Position numbers and translations under genes: made by a program | Assembly (NCBI RefSeq): GCF_036345915.1 | Contig: NZ_CP107785.1 | Coordinates: 6,696,001-6,760,000, forward strand | Source: Nocardia sp. NBC_00565 | GTDB lineage: Bacteria; Actinomycetota; Actinomycetes; Mycobacteriales; Mycobacteriaceae | Direction: 5' to 3' | Length of the DNA: 64,000 nucleotides | Shown here: piece after piece, positions 40,746 through 51,337 of the stretch | Position numbering within the stretch: position 1 is the first letter of the stretch | How the letters are laid out: each line of letters opens with the position of its first letter | Notes under the pieces: model-generated | What the model was told of the DNA's origin: nothing | Database searches by the model: none | What the model saw: the letters and a program-made list of their open reading frames with translations, nothing else

Positions 40746-41186
40746 ATGACTATTACGAATGTTTCCCTGGTCACCGTGTACGTCACCGACCAGGACGCCG
40801 CGAAGCAGTGGTACATCGATAAGCTGGGATTCGTCGAGACCAGCGATGTGACGATGGGCGACAACGGGTTCCGCTGGGTCAGCGTCGCGCAACCGGATCA
40901 TCGCGAACTCGAGATCACCCTGATGATTCCGGGACCGCCGCTGGATGAGAACGTCGCCGAGGCCATCCGGCGGGCACTGGCCAATGGCACCAACGGCTCG
41001 CTCGGATTGCGAACCGACAACTGCCAGAAGACCTTCGAGGAGCTGACCGCCAAGGGCGTCGAATTCATCCAACCGCCCGCCGAACGCCCCTACGGCACCG
41101 AGGCGATCATCCGCGACAATTCCGGCAACTGGCTGGTGCTGGTGGAGCCGAAGGAATTCAGCCCGGAAGACTTCGCCGAGCAGTGA
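40746..41186 (+). CDS. VOC family (glyoxalase/bleomycin-resistance fold) protein
   Basis: 146 residues: two beta-alpha-beta-beta-beta units, starting SLVTVYVTDQDAAKQWYIDK LGF and ending NWLVLVEPKEF. It probably binds a metal through His and Glu of the paired units (HRELEITL, WLVLVEP). Substrate unknown. Likely regulated by the upstream AraC gene. Confidence 0.8.
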   Translation: MTITNVSLVTVYVTDQDAAKQWYIDKLGFVETSDVTMGDNGFRWVSVAQPDHRELEITLMIPGPPLDENVAEAIRRALANGTNGSLGLRTDNCQKTFEELTAKGVEFIQPPAERPYGTEAIIRDNSGNWLVLVEPKEFSPEDFAEQ

Positions 41187-41198
41187 GCGACCCCCGCA

Positions 41199-41220
41199 CG
41201 CCCCGGCTTGCGCCGGGGCG
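41199..41220. terminator. Bidirectional terminator
   Basis: CGCCCCGGC, loop TTGC, GCCGGGGCG: a perfect 9-bp stem between the convergent VOC and DUF2505 genes. Confidence 0.8.
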
Positions 41221-41237
41221 ACGGGCGGACAGCCGAG

Positions 41238-41744
41238 TCAGGCGGTCGCCTGGGTGGCGAACCACTCCTCGATATGTTTGCGTTCGCTCTTGAGTACCCG
41301 GTGATGCAGCTGCTCGGCGAGCGGTTCGATGGCGCCGCCGACCAGCGGGACCTTCACCTGCACGGTGCCGACGACCTCGATCTCCGAGCCCTCGGCGGTC
41401 GGGCGCAGTTCGTAGGTGCCCGACATCTCGGTGGTGATGCCGCCGGTAGCGCCCTCGAAGGTGCCCTTGGCGATCTCGCCGTCCAGCGCCTGCCAGTTGT
41501 CGGTGCGCGAAAGCACCAGATCGTTCTTGAGCACCTTGCGCACGATGCCCGGAACCTTGTCCTCGTTTGCCTTCTCGGTCATATGAATACGAATGGTGTC
41601 CGCACCATCGGGGTGGGATAGATCGAGTGTGGCCGTCTCGGCACGGGCGAACCGGGACCGCCAGACGTCATCGGTGGTGAGTGCCCGGTGAAGATCTTCG
41701 ACCGGGACGGTGTAGGGCACGGTGAAGCTGAATTTTCGGGACAT
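41238..41744 (-). CDS. DUF2505 family protein (SRPBCC-like)
   Basis: 168 residues, no membrane segment or signal. MSRKFSFTVPYTVPVEDLHR and a C-terminal long helix (IEPLAEQLHHRVLKSERKHI) with a hydrophobic-cavity strand pattern in between match the DUF2505 family of actinobacteria, thought to share the START/SRPBCC fold. Ligand unknown. It is divergent from the next gene across 40 bases. Confidence 0.8.
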   Translation of the reverse strand: MSRKFSFTVPYTVPVEDLHRALTTDDVWRSRFARAETATLDLSHPDGADTIRIHMTEKANEDKVPGIVRKVLKNDLVLSRTDNWQALDGEIAKGTFEGATGGITTEMSGTYELRPTAEGSEIEVVGTVQVKVPLVGGAIEPLAEQLHHRVLKSERKHIEEWFATQATA

Positions 41745-41784
41745 GGCCGCTCACGCTAGCGGAGGCGGCAAGTAGCCTGTTGCG

Positions 41785-42273
41785 GTGTCGGAAACCAGCC
41801 AGTCTGATCGGCGGTCGAACCGCTTGCGGCGGGCCAGGATCGCGGTCCTGACAGCGGCGACGGTTATCAGCGCGCTGGTCGGGCTGCTGGTGCTCGCTGC
41901 CTGGCGCAACGACTATCTGATCAGCTCCGATAAGGGCGTGACCTCGGCGGAGGTGCTCTCGGCCGGGCGGCTGCGCTCGGCGGTCATCTATGTCACGCCC
42001 GACGGGAAGACGCACAATCCGAAGGTCGGGGTGCTGTATCCGACCAATCTCACCGCGGGTGAGCGGATCAATGTGGAATACAAACGCAGCGATCCGGATC
42101 TGGTGCGGGTGGCCGGGCGTGATGTGCGGGTGGCGATTGCGCCCGCGCTGTCGGTGATCGTGGTGGTGTGGGGCGTCGCGTTGCCCACGCTCTGGATCCT
42201 GGTTCGGGCGCGCCGCCGCGGGCCCGGCCCCGACAGTTCGCCGGATCTTTCCGTGCCGGTCACGTCGACGTGA
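41785..42273 (+). CDS. DUF3592-type membrane protein (Rv0556-like)
   Basis: 162 residues with two membrane helices (about 19-42 and 131-153) flanking an extracytoplasmic domain ([20 protein letters not shown] ... [20 protein letters not shown]) of DUF3592 type. The M. tuberculosis homologue lies directly before mgtA as here. Function unknown; possible cell-envelope role from context. Confidence 0.8.
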   Translation: MSETSQSDRRSNRLRRARIAVLTAATVISALVGLLVLAAWRNDYLISSDKGVTSAEVLSAGRLRSAVIYVTPDGKTHNPKVGVLYPTNLTAGERINVEYKRSDPDLVRVAGRDVRVAIAPALSVIVVVWGVALPTLWILVRARRRGPGPDSSPDLSVPVTST

Positions 42274-42304
42274 CGGTGCGGCGCGATGCGCCGGTCAATC
42301 TGGG

Positions 42305-43450
42305 ATGGTGCGAGTAGCCATCGTTTCGGAGTCGTTCCTGCCGAATATGAACGGCGTCGTCAATTCCGTGCTCCGGGTGCTGGATCACCTGGACAAGCAC
42401 GGTCACGAGGCGCTGGTGATCGCGCCGGATACGCTGCGCGGGCTGCCCGCGGCCCCGCGCTTCCACGGTCGGTTCCCGGTGCACCGGGTGCCCGCCATCA
42501 TGGTGCCGAAGGTCAGTTCGCTGCCGGTCGGTCTGCCGCAACCGGGGATCACCGCCGCGATCGACGACTTCGACGCCGATGTGGTGCATCTGGCCTCGCC
42601 GTTCCTGCTCGGCGCCGGCGGCCTCGGCGCGGCCATGCGGTTGGACCTGCCGACGGTGGCGATCTATCAGACCGATGTCGCCGGGTTCGCGAAGAGCTAC
42701 GGGCTCGGCCTGGCCAGCCGCGCGGCCTGGGCCTGGACGCGGCGCATCCACGAGGGCGCGACGCGAACGCTGGCGCCCTCGCGGGCGGCCGCCGAGGATT
42801 TGGCGCGGCACGGCATTCCGCGGGTGCATCGCTGGGGTCGCGGGGTGGATATCGCCCGGTTCACGCCATCGGCGAAGCGCCCGGAGCTGCGGGCCGCCTG
42901 GTTGCGCGGGCAGACCAAGTTGATTGTCGGGTTCGTCGGCCGGCTGGCTCCGGAGAAGCATGTCGAGCGGCTCGCGGTGCTGGCGAGCGATCCGGAGATC
43001 CGACTGGTGATCGTCGGCGACGGGCCGGAACGCGACCGGTTGGCGCGGATGATGCCCACCGCGATCTTCACCGGCGAGCTCGGTGGTGACGAGCTGGCGC
43101 AGGCCTACGCGAGCCTGGATGTCATGGTGCACGCGGGCGAGCACGAGACGTTCTGCCAGGGCGTGCAGGAGGCGCTGGCCGCCGGGGTTCCGGTGATCGG
43201 GCCGGATGCGGGCGGACCGCGGGATCTGATCGCGCACTGCCGCAACGGCTATCTGCTACCGGTGGATCGGTTCACCGAGCTGCTGCCCAGTGCGGTTGGG
43301 GCGCTTCGTGATCCGGTACTCCAGGCGCGATTCGCCGGCGCCGCCCGCAAGTCGGTGCTGCACCGGACCTGGCCGGCCATCTGCACCGAGTTGATGGGGC
43401 ACTACGCCGACGTCACCGGCATCCGGATGCAGTTACCGCACTCTGCTTGA
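42305..43450 (+). CDS. mgtA: GDP-mannose-dependent alpha-mannosyltransferase MgtA
   Basis: 381 residues, GT-B fold of family GT4. N-terminal [20 protein letters not shown], central [16 protein letters not shown] and the C-terminal nucleotide-sugar motif [20 protein letters not shown]. In related genera MgtA adds mannose to glucuronosyl-diacylglycerol, priming a lipomannan-like glycolipid. The TGA stop (43448-43450) lies inside the first unit of a 17-bp tandem repeat. Confidence 0.92.
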   Translation: MVRVAIVSESFLPNMNGVVNSVLRVLDHLDKHGHEALVIAPDTLRGLPAAPRFHGRFPVHRVPAIMVPKVSSLPVGLPQPGITAAIDDFDADVVHLASPFLLGAGGLGAAMRLDLPTVAIYQTDVAGFAKSYGLGLASRAAWAWTRRIHEGATRTLAPSRAAAEDLARHGIPRVHRWGRGVDIARFTPSAKRPELRAAWLRGQTKLIVGFVGRLAPEKHVERLAVLASDPEIRLVIVGDGPERDRLARMMPTAIFTGELGGDELAQAYASLDVMVHAGEHETFCQGVQEALAAGVPVIGPDAGGPRDLIAHCRNGYLLPVDRFTELLPSAVGALRDPVLQARFAGAARKSVLHRTWPAICTELMGHYADVTGIRMQLPHSA

Positions 43451-43539
43451 TCCAATACCGGGCTTGATCCAATACCGGGCTTGATCCAATACCGGGCTTG
43501 ATGCAATACCGGGCGTGATGCAATACCGGGCGTGATGCA
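43446..43539. repeat. 17-bp minisatellite, 5.5 units
   Basis: Units CTTGATCCAATACCGGG at 43446, 43463 and 43480 are identical; units at 43497 and 43514 carry C-to-G and T-to-G changes, and a half unit ends at 43539. The array starts inside the mgtA stop codon and fills most of the gap to menG. It is probably variable in copy number between strains. Confidence 0.95.
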
Positions 43540-43612
43540 GGTAACGGATTGTCTGGGCCAGCTCGGTGTGGGAGCGTCGCCGGGCCACAGCTACGCGCGG
43601 TAGGTTCACACA

Positions 43613-44326
43613 GTGGCGAAAACAGAGCAGCGGGAGTCGGTTCGGGCCTCGCTGGACAAGCAGCCGCACGAGGTCGCGTCGATGTTCGACGGGGTCGCGA
43701 AGCGGTACGATCTGACCAACACCGTCATCTCGCTCGGACAGGACCGATATTGGCGCCGGGCGGTGCGCAAGGCGCTGGCGCCGCGACCGGGTGAGCGGGT
43801 GCTCGACCTCGCCGCCGGTACCGGCATTTCCACGCTCGACCTGGCGAAATCCGGCGCGTGGTGCCTGGCGGCCGACTTCTCCCAGGGCATGCTCGCCGCG
43901 GGCAAATTCCGCAATGTGCCGATGGTGGCGGCCGATGCGACCGCACTGCCCTTCGCCGACGATTCGTTCGACGCGGTGACCATCTCCTACGGGCTGCGCA
44001 ATATCTCCGAAACCGATCAGGCGCTGCGCGAGATGCTGCGGGTCACCAAGCCGGGCGGGCGATTGGTGGTGTGTGAGTTCTCCACGCCGATCGTGCCGGT
44101 TTTCAGCACCATCTACATGGAGTACCTGATGAAGGCGCTGCCGAAGGTCGCGCGTGCGGTGAGCAGCAATCCGGATGCCTACGTCTACCTGGCCGAATCC
44201 GTCCGCGCCTGGCCGAATCAGCGGCGGCTGGCGGCGCGGATCACCGACGCGGGCTGGTCGTCGGTGAAGTGGCGCAATCTGACCGGCGGCATCGTCGCGC
44301 TGCACCGCGGGTACAAATTGGGCTGA
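43613..44326 (+). CDS. menG: Demethylmenaquinone methyltransferase
   Basis: 237 residues, GTG start. SAM motif [20 protein letters not shown], UbiE/MenG signatures [20 protein letters not shown] near the start and [20 protein letters not shown] at the end. It methylates demethylmenaquinone as the last step before MenJ. It lies after the minisatellite, 163 bp from mgtA. Confidence 0.95.
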   Translation: MAKTEQRESVRASLDKQPHEVASMFDGVAKRYDLTNTVISLGQDRYWRRAVRKALAPRPGERVLDLAAGTGISTLDLAKSGAWCLAADFSQGMLAAGKFRNVPMVAADATALPFADDSFDAVTISYGLRNISETDQALREMLRVTKPGGRLVVCEFSTPIVPVFSTIYMEYLMKALPKVARAVSSNPDAYVYLAESVRAWPNQRRLAARITDAGWSSVKWRNLTGGIVALHRGYKLG

Positions 44327-44400
44327 TGGCGCACCTCGCGCACCTCGCGAGTGGCGCGAACCACACCTCACCAGCACACTCTGCCGTGGTGAGGAAAATT

Positions 44401-44416
44401 GTCACCTGCCGATAAC
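44401..44416 (+). promoter_or_regulatory. Possible GlnR half-site before the nitrate reductase
   Basis: GTCAC, six bases, ATAAC resembles one GTnAC-n6-GAAAC unit of the nitrogen regulator GlnR. Only a single unit with one mismatch pattern is visible, about 35-50 bp before the start. Confidence 0.25.
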
Positions 44417-44448
44417 GTTGGGTAAATCCCGCGCAATCGACGATCAGC

Positions 44449-47400
44449 ATGATCGGTGACATGTCGGATGCAGATGCGAGTAATACCGCGCGGACCGCGT
44501 GCTCGTACTGCGGCGTCGGCTGCGGCATCACCGTCCGGACCCGCGCCGACGAAAACGGCGCTCGGGTCATCGCCAAGGTCAGCGGTGACAAACTGCATCC
44601 GACGAACGCGGGCCGACTGTGCACCAAGGGCGCCACCCACCTGGAGTTGATGCGGACGCCCGGGCGAATGGAGAGCGCATACCGTCGACCCGAGCGCGGC
44701 CAGGTGCCGGTGCCGGTTCCGGTCGACGAGGCGGTGCGCGAGGCGGCGACCCGGCTGCGGTCGATCCTGGACGAATACGGACCCGACGCGATCGCGCTGT
44801 ACGTCTCCGGGCAGATGTCACTGGAAGCGCAGTATCTGGCGACCAAGCTGGCCAAGGGCTACCTGCGGACCAAGCACATCGAGGCCAACTCGCGGCTGTG
44901 CATGGCCAGCGCAGGCACCGGGTACAAGCAGTCGCTCGGCGCGGACGGGCCGCCCGGATCCTATGACGATTTCGAACATGCCGATCTGTTCTTCGTGTCC
45001 GGCGCGAATATGGCCGACTGCCATCCGATTCTGTATCTGCGGATGGCCGACCGGCTCAAGGCGGGCGCGAAGTTGATCGTGGTGGATCCGCGACGCACCG
45101 ATACGGCCGAGCGCGCCGATCTATTCCTGCAGATCGCGCCGGGAACCGATCTGGCGCTATTGAACGGGCTGCTACATCTGCTGGTCGAAAACGATGATAT
45201 CGACAAGGAATTCATCGCCGAGCACACCGAGGGCTGGGCAGCTATGCCCGAATTCCTCGCGGATTACGCACCGGATCGGGTCGCCGAGATCACGGGCCTG
45301 GCGCCGGACGATATCCGTACCGCCGCACGCTGGATCGGCGAAGCGGGCGAATGGATGTCGCTGTGGACGATGGGACTCAACCAGTCCACGCACGGCACCT
45401 GGAATACCAACGCGATCTGCAATCTGCACCTGGTCACCGGGGCCATCTGCCGCCCAGGCAGTGGGCCGTTCTCGCTGACCGGTCAGCCGAATGCCATGGG
45501 CGGGCGCGAAATGGGCTATATGGGGCCGGGCCTGCCGGGCCAGCGCAGCCTGCTCTCCGCCGCCGACCGCACCTTCGTGGAGACCGCGTGGGGTGTCGAG
45601 CCCGGCACGCTGCGTACCGAGGCCGGTCCCGGCACCATCGAGATGTTCCGCGAACTGTCCGAGGGGCAGATCAAGGCGGCCTGGATCATCTGCACCAACC
45701 CCGTTGCCACCGTGGCCAATCGGAAGACGGTCATCGCGGGTCTGGAGGCGGCCGAGCTGGTCATCGTCCAGGACACCTACACCGAGACCGCCACCAACGC
45801 CTACGCTGATCTGCTGCTGCCCGCCACGCTGTGGGCCGAAGCCGATGCGGTGATGGTGAATTCGGAGCGCAACGTCACCCTGTTGCAGCGCTCGGTCGAT
45901 CCGGTCGGCGAGGCCCGCCCGGACTGGCTGCTGATCGCGCAGATCGCCACCGCGATGGGTTTCGAGGGTTTCGACTTCGAGTCCAGCGCGGCGGTTTTCG
46001 ACGAGATCAAGCAGTTCGCCAATCCGGCCACCGGATACGACTTGCGCGGTATGAGCTATGACCTGCTGCGCGAAGGCCCGATGCAGTGGCCGTGTGCCGA
46101 GCCCGACCAGGTGCGTAACCCGATCCGCTACCTCAATGAGGGTGTCAGCCAGGAGCTTTTCGTCGATGACACCGGGCAGCGGCCCCGGCTGGCGTTCGCG
46201 ACGCCGAGCCGCCGTGCGGTGTTCTGGCCGCGTCCGCATATGGCGCCGGCGGAGATGCCCGATGACGACTACCCGTACGTGCTGAATACCGGCCGACTGC
46301 AGCATCAATGGCACACGATGACCAAGACCGGCAAGATCGACAAGCTGACCAAGTTGAACGGGCGGCCGTTCGTCGAGGTGCATCCCGAGGATGCGGCGCG
46401 GCTCGGGGTCGTGGACGACGATCAGCTCGAAATCGCTTCGCGACGTGGGCGGGCCGTACTGCCGGTGCTGGTCAGCGATCGGGTGCGGCCGGGAGATTGC
46501 TTCGCACCGTTCCATTGGAATGACGAGCAGGGCGAATATCTGACCATCAACGCGGTGACCAATGACGCCGTGGATCCGGCGTCGCTGCAGCCGGAGTTCA
46601 AGGCGTGCGCGGTGTCGTTGCGGCGGGTCGCGGTGGTGCCCGCGCCCACTGACGTCGTATCGGTACCGGAGTCGACGCCCGCGGCGCATCCGTTGGCGGC
46701 AATGCTCGGGCTCGACACGAATACGGCTCCGACGCTCAGCGAGGTCGAGCGGATCTACCTGGGCGGATATCTCGCCGCGCTGCAATCACTTCCGGTGACG
46801 GGACAGCCGGTGCTGCCCGAGTCCGCCCCCGTGACGCCACACAGCAGACTGTGGATCGATGGGCTGCTGGCGGGAATGTACTCCCGTGGCGGTTCGGTTC
46901 CCGTGGCGGCCGACGCGGCCCCCGTCGATCTGCCCACGCGTCCGATCACCGTGGTATGGGCCTCGCAAACCGGCACCGCGGAGGAATTCGCGGCGACAGC
47001 GGCCGCGCGGTTGGCCGAATCCGGTTTCGCCCCACGGCTGCTCGATATGAATTCCTGCGAACTGGCTGAGCTGACCAGCGATGTGCTGGTGATCAGCAGC
47101 ACCTTCGGCGATGGCGGGCCGCCGGATAACGGCGCCGACTTCTGGGATCGACTCGACGACAGCGCGCTCCGGTTGACCGGTATGCGGTACGCGGTGTTCG
47201 CGCTCGGCGACTCCTCCTATGACGATTTCTGCGGGCACGGTCGCAAGCTGGATACGAAACTGGCCGAACGCGGGGCGAGCCGACTGCTGCCGCGGGTGGA
47301 CAGCGAACCCGACTACGAGGATGCGGCAGCACGCTGGCTCGACGAAGTCCTTGCGGCACTGGACGGACCGGAAAGCGGTGCGCCGCAGACACCTCCGGAT

Positions 47401-48639
47401 GGCCCCGGTGGTGGCCGAACGGCGCGTACGGCCGTCGGTGGCAGCACAATGGTGCTGACCCGCCCCGCCGCACCCGCCTTGGGCCGCACCCAGCGCGCCG
47501 AACCGGCGCCGTTCACCCGCAACGCGCCGTTATCCGCGGCGCTGGTCCGCAATGAGGCGCTCTCGCTGGCCGGATCGCCGAAGGAAGTGCGGCAATTCGG
47601 TTTCGACCTGAGCGGTGCGGAAGCCGCTTACGAGGTCGGCGATTCGCTGGGGGTGTGGCCCGCGAACTGCGAGTCGATGGTCGCCGAATGGCTCGCGGCC
47701 ACCGGCTTGGACGGACGTCGCGTCATCGAAATCGATGACCGGGAACTGCCGTTGGCACAGGCGTTGCGGACTCGCTACGACATCACCAAGGTCAGCCACG
47801 ACCTGCTGACGTTCATCGCCGAACACAATCCGAACAACCGGCTCGCGAAACTGCTGCGCCGCGATAACCGCAACGAACTCGACAACTACCTCTGGGACCG
47901 GCAGGCCGTCGATGTGCTGCGCGACTTTCCGGTGCGGGCCGATCTCGTCGAATGGCTCGGCACGCTGAAAAAGCTACAGCCGCGCCAGTATTCGATTTCG
48001 TCGAGCCCATTGGTCAGCCCGGATGAGGTGCAGCTCACGGTCGGCGTGGTTCGCTACGGCGATCCGGCCGCGACCGGATCCGCGGCCCGGCGCGGCGGCG
48101 TGTGCTCGACCTTCCTCGCCGACCGGGCCGATGCGGACGAGGTGCCGATTTTCCTCCAGCGCGCACCGCATTTCCGGCCGCCGCTCGATCCGACCGCACC
48201 GATGATCATGGTCGGTCCAGGCACCGGGATCGCGCCCTTCCGCGGCTTCCTGCAGGAGCGCCGCGCCCTCGGCTGCACCGGTCGCAACTGGCTGTTGTTC
48301 GGCGAGCAGCACGCCGCCCAGAACTTCTACTACCGAGCCGAATTGGAGGATATGTTCCGCTCGGGCTTCCTCACCCGGCTCGATCTGGCCTTCTCCCGGG
48401 ACCAGCGCGAGCGGATCTACGTGCAGCACCGGATGATCGAGCACGGTGCGGAGCTGTGGTCCTGGTTGCGCGACGGCGCGCACATCTATGTGTGCGGTGA
48501 CGCCGCGCGAATGGCCAAGGATGTCGACGACACTCTGCTCGCCATCGCCAGGATCCACGGCAAGCTGGACGAGGACGGTGCGTTGGCGTTCAAGAAGCAG
48601 TTGGTCGCCGAAAAGCGTTACGTCCGCGACGTTTACTGA
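44449..48639 (+). CDS. Assimilatory nitrate reductase fused to a CysJ-like flavoprotein
   Basis: 1396 residues (start ATG 44449 or 44461). N-terminal 4Fe-4S site Cys18, Cys21, Cys25, Cys58 ([19 protein letters not shown]), then the molybdenum bis-MGD body to about 740 ([20 protein letters not shown]; molybdopterin-dinucleotide domain [16 protein letters not shown]). A flavodoxin domain at about 830-975 ([23 protein letters not shown]), FAD-binding ferredoxin reductase part at about 1020-1240 ([10 protein letters not shown]), and an NADPH part with [20 protein letters not shown] ending [15 protein letters not shown]. The fusion should pass electrons from NADPH through FAD and FMN to the Mo site in one chain, making a separate NasB unnecessary. 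No nitrite reductase lies nearby. Confidence 0.93.
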   Translation: MIGDMSDADASNTARTACSYCGVGCGITVRTRADENGARVIAKVSGDKLHPTNAGRLCTKGATHLELMRTPGRMESAYRRPERGQVPVPVPVDEAVREAATRLRSILDEYGPDAIALYVSGQMSLEAQYLATKLAKGYLRTKHIEANSRLCMASAGTGYKQSLGADGPPGSYDDFEHADLFFVSGANMADCHPILYLRMADRLKAGAKLIVVDPRRTDTAERADLFLQIAPGTDLALLNGLLHLLVENDDIDKEFIAEHTEGWAAMPEFLADYAPDRVAEITGLAPDDIRTAARWIGEAGEWMSLWTMGLNQSTHGTWNTNAICNLHLVTGAICRPGSGPFSLTGQPNAMGGREMGYMGPGLPGQRSLLSAADRTFVETAWGVEPGTLRTEAGPGTIEMFRELSEGQIKAAWIICTNPVATVANRKTVIAGLEAAELVIVQDTYTETATNAYADLLLPATLWAEADAVMVNSERNVTLLQRSVDPVGEARPDWLLIAQIATAMGFEGFDFESSAAVFDEIKQFANPATGYDLRGMSYDLLREGPMQWPCAEPDQVRNPIRYLNEGVSQELFVDDTGQRPRLAFATPSRRAVFWPRPHMAPAEMPDDDYPYVLNTGRLQHQWHTMTKTGKIDKLTKLNGRPFVEVHPEDAARLGVVDDDQLEIASRRGRAVLPVLVSDRVRPGDCFAPFHWNDEQGEYLTINAVTNDAVDPASLQPEFKACAVSLRRVAVVPAPTDVVSVPESTPAAHPLAAMLGLDTNTAPTLSEVERIYLGGYLAALQSLPVTGQPVLPESAPVTPHSRLWIDGLLAGMYSRGGSVPVAADAAPVDLPTRPITVVWASQTGTAEEFAATAAARLAESGFAPRLLDMNSCELAELTSDVLVISSTFGDGGPPDNGADFWDRLDDSALRLTGMRYAVFALGDSSYDDFCGHGRKLDTKLAERGASRLLPRVDSEPDYEDAAARWLDEVLAALDGPESGAPQTPPDGPGGGRTARTAVGGSTMVLTRPAAPALGRTQRAEPAPFTRNAPLSAALVRNEALSLAGSPKEVRQFGFDLSGAEAAYEVGDSLGVWPANCESMVAEWLAATGLDGRRVIEIDDRELPLAQALRTRYDITKVSHDLLTFIAEHNPNNRLAKLLRRDNRNELDNYLWDRQAVDVLRDFPVRADLVEWLGTLKKLQPRQYSISSSPLVSPDEVQLTVGVVRYGDPAATGSAARRGGVCSTFLADRADADEVPIFLQRAPHFRPPLDPTAPMIMVGPGTGIAPFRGFLQERRALGCTGRNWLLFGEQHAAQNFYYRAELEDMFRSGFLTRLDLAFSRDQRERIYVQHRMIEHGAELWSWLRDGAHIYVCGDAARMAKDVDDTLLAIARIHGKLDEDGALAFKKQLVAEKRYVRDVY

Positions 48640-48655
48640 GCGGGGTCGGACCCAG

Positions 48656-49690
48656 CTACACCGCGGGTGCGTTCAGCCGCGCGAAGTCCGGCAGTCGGTA
48701 GTACGGATAGTAAGGGTACGGCGGGGTGGCGGCGCTGGCCTTGTCCAGGCGCGCGACCTGCTCGGCGTCGAGTTCCCAGCCGATCGCACCGAGATTCTGG
48801 CGCAGCTGTTCCTCATTGCGCGCGCCGACGATGACGGTCGAGACGGTCGGGCGGCGCAACAGCCAGTTGAGGGCGATCTGCGGGACGGTCTTGCCGGTCT
48901 CGGCGGCGAGTTCGTCGAGGATATCGACCACGTCGTACAGCTTCTCGTCGTCGACCGGCGGACCCGCCTCGGCGGTTCGGTGCAGGCGGCTGCCCGCCGG
49001 AAGTGGTTGGCCGCGACGGATTTTGCCGGTCAGGCGGCCCCAGCCGAGCGGGCTCCACACCACCGCGCCGACGCCCTGATCCTGACCGAGCGGCATCAGT
49101 TCCCACTCGTAATCGCGGCCGACGAGCGAGTAGTAGACCTGATGGGCGACGTAGCGGGGCAGGCCGTGCCGGTCGGCCGCCGCGAGGGATTTCATCAGCT
49201 GCCAGCCCGCGAAGTTGGATGCCCCGAGGTAGCGGATCTTGCCGGCGCGCACCAGATCATCCAGTGCCGCAAGGACTTCCTCGACCGGGGTGTGCGCATC
49301 GAAGGCGTGCAGCTGGAACAGGTCGAGGTAGTCGGTGCCGAGCCTGCGCAGCGAGCCCTCCACCGCCTTGATGAGCCGCGAACGCCCGGAGCCCGCCTCG
49401 AACGGACCCGGACCCGTCGGCAGGCTCGCCTTGGTGGACAGCAGCAGTTGGTCGCGCCTGCCCTTGATGGCCGCACCGAGCACCTCCTCCGAGGCACCGT
49501 CGGAATAGACATCGGCCGTATCGAACATGGTGACACCTGCTTCCAGGCTGATGTCGACCAGTCGCCGGGCCTGCTCGGCGTCGGTATCGCCCCAGGCGCT
49601 GAATAGTTCGCCCCGCCCGCCGAAGGTGCCCGCGCCGAAGCTCAGGGCCGGGACGAGCAGACCTGACGCACCGAGCCGCCGGTACTCCAT
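48656..49690 (-). CDS. Aldo/keto reductase (YhdN/Kvbeta type)
   Basis: 344 residues from ATG 49688-49690. The complete tetrad is present: Asp57 and Tyr62 (FDTADVY), Lys87 (STKAS), His128 (LFQLHAFD). The longer frame upstream runs antisense to the TetR gene. The C-terminal NADPH site is intact (STVIVGARNEEQLRQNLG) and the end is a Tyr/Pro-rich PPYPYYPYYRLPDF. It is divergent from a TetR regulator across 82 bp carrying direct repeats. Confidence 0.88.
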   Translation of the reverse strand: MEYRRLGASGLLVPALSFGAGTFGGRGELFSAWGDTDAEQARRLVDISLEAGVTMFDTADVYSDGASEEVLGAAIKGRRDQLLLSTKASLPTGPGPFEAGSGRSRLIKAVEGSLRRLGTDYLDLFQLHAFDAHTPVEEVLAALDDLVRAGKIRYLGASNFAGWQLMKSLAAADRHGLPRYVAHQVYYSLVGRDYEWELMPLGQDQGVGAVVWSPLGWGRLTGKIRRGQPLPAGSRLHRTAEAGPPVDDEKLYDVVDILDELAAETGKTVPQIALNWLLRRPTVSTVIVGARNEEQLRQNLGAIGWELDAEQVARLDKASAATPPYPYYPYYRLPDFARLNAPAV

Positions 49691-49711
49691 AATGACTCCT
49701 AAAGGGTCTAT

Positions 49712-49773
49712 AGTTCCGTTAACATGTCGAACCATACACTCGTCGAGCCATAAATGAAACTGGAGTTCCGTTA
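49712..49773. promoter_or_regulatory. Direct repeats in TetR/AKR divergent promoter
   Basis: AGTTCCGTTA occurs at 49712-49721 and 49764-49773, 52 bp apart (about five helical turns), one copy touching the TetR start codon. They could be paired sites for the TetR protein; TetR operators are more often palindromic, so this is tentative. Confidence 0.4.
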
Positions 49774-50417
49774 TGGAGTCTGATAGTGCCACCCCCGGCT
49801 CGGTTCGCCCTGGTGGGCGCACCGCTCGCGTCCGCGAGGCTGTGCTGCGGGCGGCGGGCGATCTACTCGCCGAACGCGGTTTCGCGCATTTGGATCTGAC
49901 CGAGGTCGCGGCGCGGGCGGAGGTCGGCAAGACCACGGCCTACCGACGCTGGCGCAACTCCACCGGACTCGTCGCCGACCTCCTCGTCGAGATGGCCGAA
50001 CAATCGCTGCCGCACGCCGACACCGGTTCACTGCTCGGCGATCTCACCGCCAACGCCCAACTGGTGGCCAAAACTCTCACCGACCCGCGCCAAGGCAAGC
50101 TCTTCCAAGCCGTCATCGCCGCGGCCACCTGCGACCAGACCGCGGCGACCGCCCTGCGCCGCTTCTACGACATCCGCCTCACCGAATGGTCGCCCTGCGT
50201 CGAGGCCGCCATCGCTCGCGGCGAGATTCCGGCGGGCACCGATGCCCGCGCCGTCCTCTCCGCGGTCTCGGCCCCGCTCTACTACCGACTCCTCGCAAGC
50301 GGCGACCCGATCGACGATGCGGCCGCGGTCACCGCGGCCACGGCCGCTGCCGAAGCAGCCGTAGCGGGCATCTTCGCAACGCAGCCCGAAACTGCTGCCG
50401 CCCCGAAGGATGCATGA
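49773..50417 (+). CDS. TetR family regulator
   Basis: 214 residues, ATG at 49773 with GGAG eight bases upstream. HTH LDLTEVAARAEVGKTTAYRR followed by the conserved WRNSTGLVADLL; the C-terminal domain is of the TetR_C_11-like kind (LFQAVIAAATCDQTAATALR). Divergent location points to control of the aldo/keto reductase. Confidence 0.88.
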   Translation: MESDSATPGSVRPGGRTARVREAVLRAAGDLLAERGFAHLDLTEVAARAEVGKTTAYRRWRNSTGLVADLLVEMAEQSLPHADTGSLLGDLTANAQLVAKTLTDPRQGKLFQAVIAAATCDQTAATALRRFYDIRLTEWSPCVEAAIARGEIPAGTDARAVLSAVSAPLYYRLLASGDPIDDAAAVTAATAAAEAAVAGIFATQPETAAAPKDA

Positions 50418-50631
50418 CGTCAGCGATACGGACTTCGATACCCGCCCCCAATGGGGATTGCAGGCCTACTGGTTGCGGCAGACTCGTTTGTGGCGGCCAA
50501 TGGCCGAGTACTTCAGCACCCGACGTCGGCACCCGCAAGGAATGCCTACCAGCGCGGCCGACGGGCGAGGGCGTCAGGTGCGGGGGCGCGACTTCGGGGC
50601 GGGATTGCCGGACAGGGCGGCTACCTGGTGA
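50410..50631 (+). CDS. Possible small protein overlapping the TetR 3' end
   Basis: 73 residues, starting MHDVSDTDFDTRPQWGLQAY. The ATG overlaps the TetR stop. The first 40 residues look protein-like (Trp/Tyr-rich), the last 30 run antisense to the MarR remnant and look random. It may be a decayed gene or chance frame. Confidence 0.25.
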   Translation: MHDVSDTDFDTRPQWGLQAYWLRQTRLWRPMAEYFSTRRRHPQGMPTSAADGRGRQVRGRDFGAGLPDRAATW

Positions 50632-51008
50632 TCGGTTTGAGCGCGGTGGACTTCCAACGCGGTGCGCAAGAAGTCGAGGATCACCGCCAGCTGTTCGGAG
50701 TTGTAGCGAGCCAAGGCTTTTGCACCTGCCCGACCTACCGGGCCGAAGATTTCATCGGCCGTTGCCTGTGCGGCTTCGGTGGCCGCGACCAAGACGCGGC
50801 GGCGATTGGCCTGGTCCTGGGTGCGGGTGACGAATCCGGCGCGGACGAGTCGGTCGATCACCGTGGTAGTGGCGGCGGGGCTCAACTCGAGCTGGGCGCT
50901 CAGCTCTCCGGCCGCGAGCGGGCCGCGACCGAGCACGACATCGAGGCAGCGAGTGTCGGTGCGATTCAGCCCGAGTCGGGCGGCGACGGCCTCGTCGAAG
51001 GCATCGAA
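50574..51008 (-). pseudogene. MarR family regulator lacking its 5' end
   Basis: Conserved MarR sequence runs from about 51008 (FDAFDEAVAARLGLNRTDTR) through the recognition helix (ELSAQLELSPAATTTVIDRL), the wing (RTQDQANRRRVLVAATEA) and dimerisation helix to the stop at 50574. No ATG, GTG or TTG exists in frame between the upstream TAG and this segment; the first GTG (50936) is well inside the protein and would delete the N-terminal helix. The start has evidently been lost at a junction with the gene on the other strand. Residual function from GTG 50936 cannot be excluded. Confidence 0.65.
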
Positions 51009-51318
51009 GCTCTTTCGCGGCGTGCTCGCCGGATCGGCCCTGGTGGGCCAGCTGGAGTCGATCCGCTACGTGACACCGGACGTGGCGATCCTGCACGGCA
51101 CCGCATCGGTTTTGATGCCGTGGCGCTCGCAGCTGCCCGAGCGCCGCCTGTCACGCCAGACCGTGGTGCTGGTGCGGACGCCCGAAGGCTGGCGGATCAC
51201 CGCGATTCACAACGGCCGCGTGCGCCCGGTCACCGTTCCGGAGCCGGATTCGTTCCCCGCCAAGATGTCTCAGCTGATGGGGCGCATCGCGCGCAAGCTC
51301 GGTCTCGGCCGCAAGTAG
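51009..51318 (+). pseudogene. SnoaL/SgcJ-like protein lacking its 5' half
   Basis: The sequence KLFRGVLAGSALVGQLESIR ... YVTPDVAILHGTASVL ... GWRITAIHNGRVRPVTVPEP is the C-terminal half of an SgcJ/EcaC-type SnoaL-like protein. Upstream of about 51005 the frame continues only as antisense of the MarR gene. The two truncated genes face away from each other, so one deletion over a divergent promoter explains both. Confidence 0.65.
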
Positions 51319-51337
51319 CGCTCGACCGGATCGGTGA

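Noticed and set aside
44920..44940. CAAGCAGTCGCTCGG resembling repeat family A
   Set aside because: It lies within conserved coding sequence of the nitrate reductase (GYKQSLG) and lacks the palindrome and flank.
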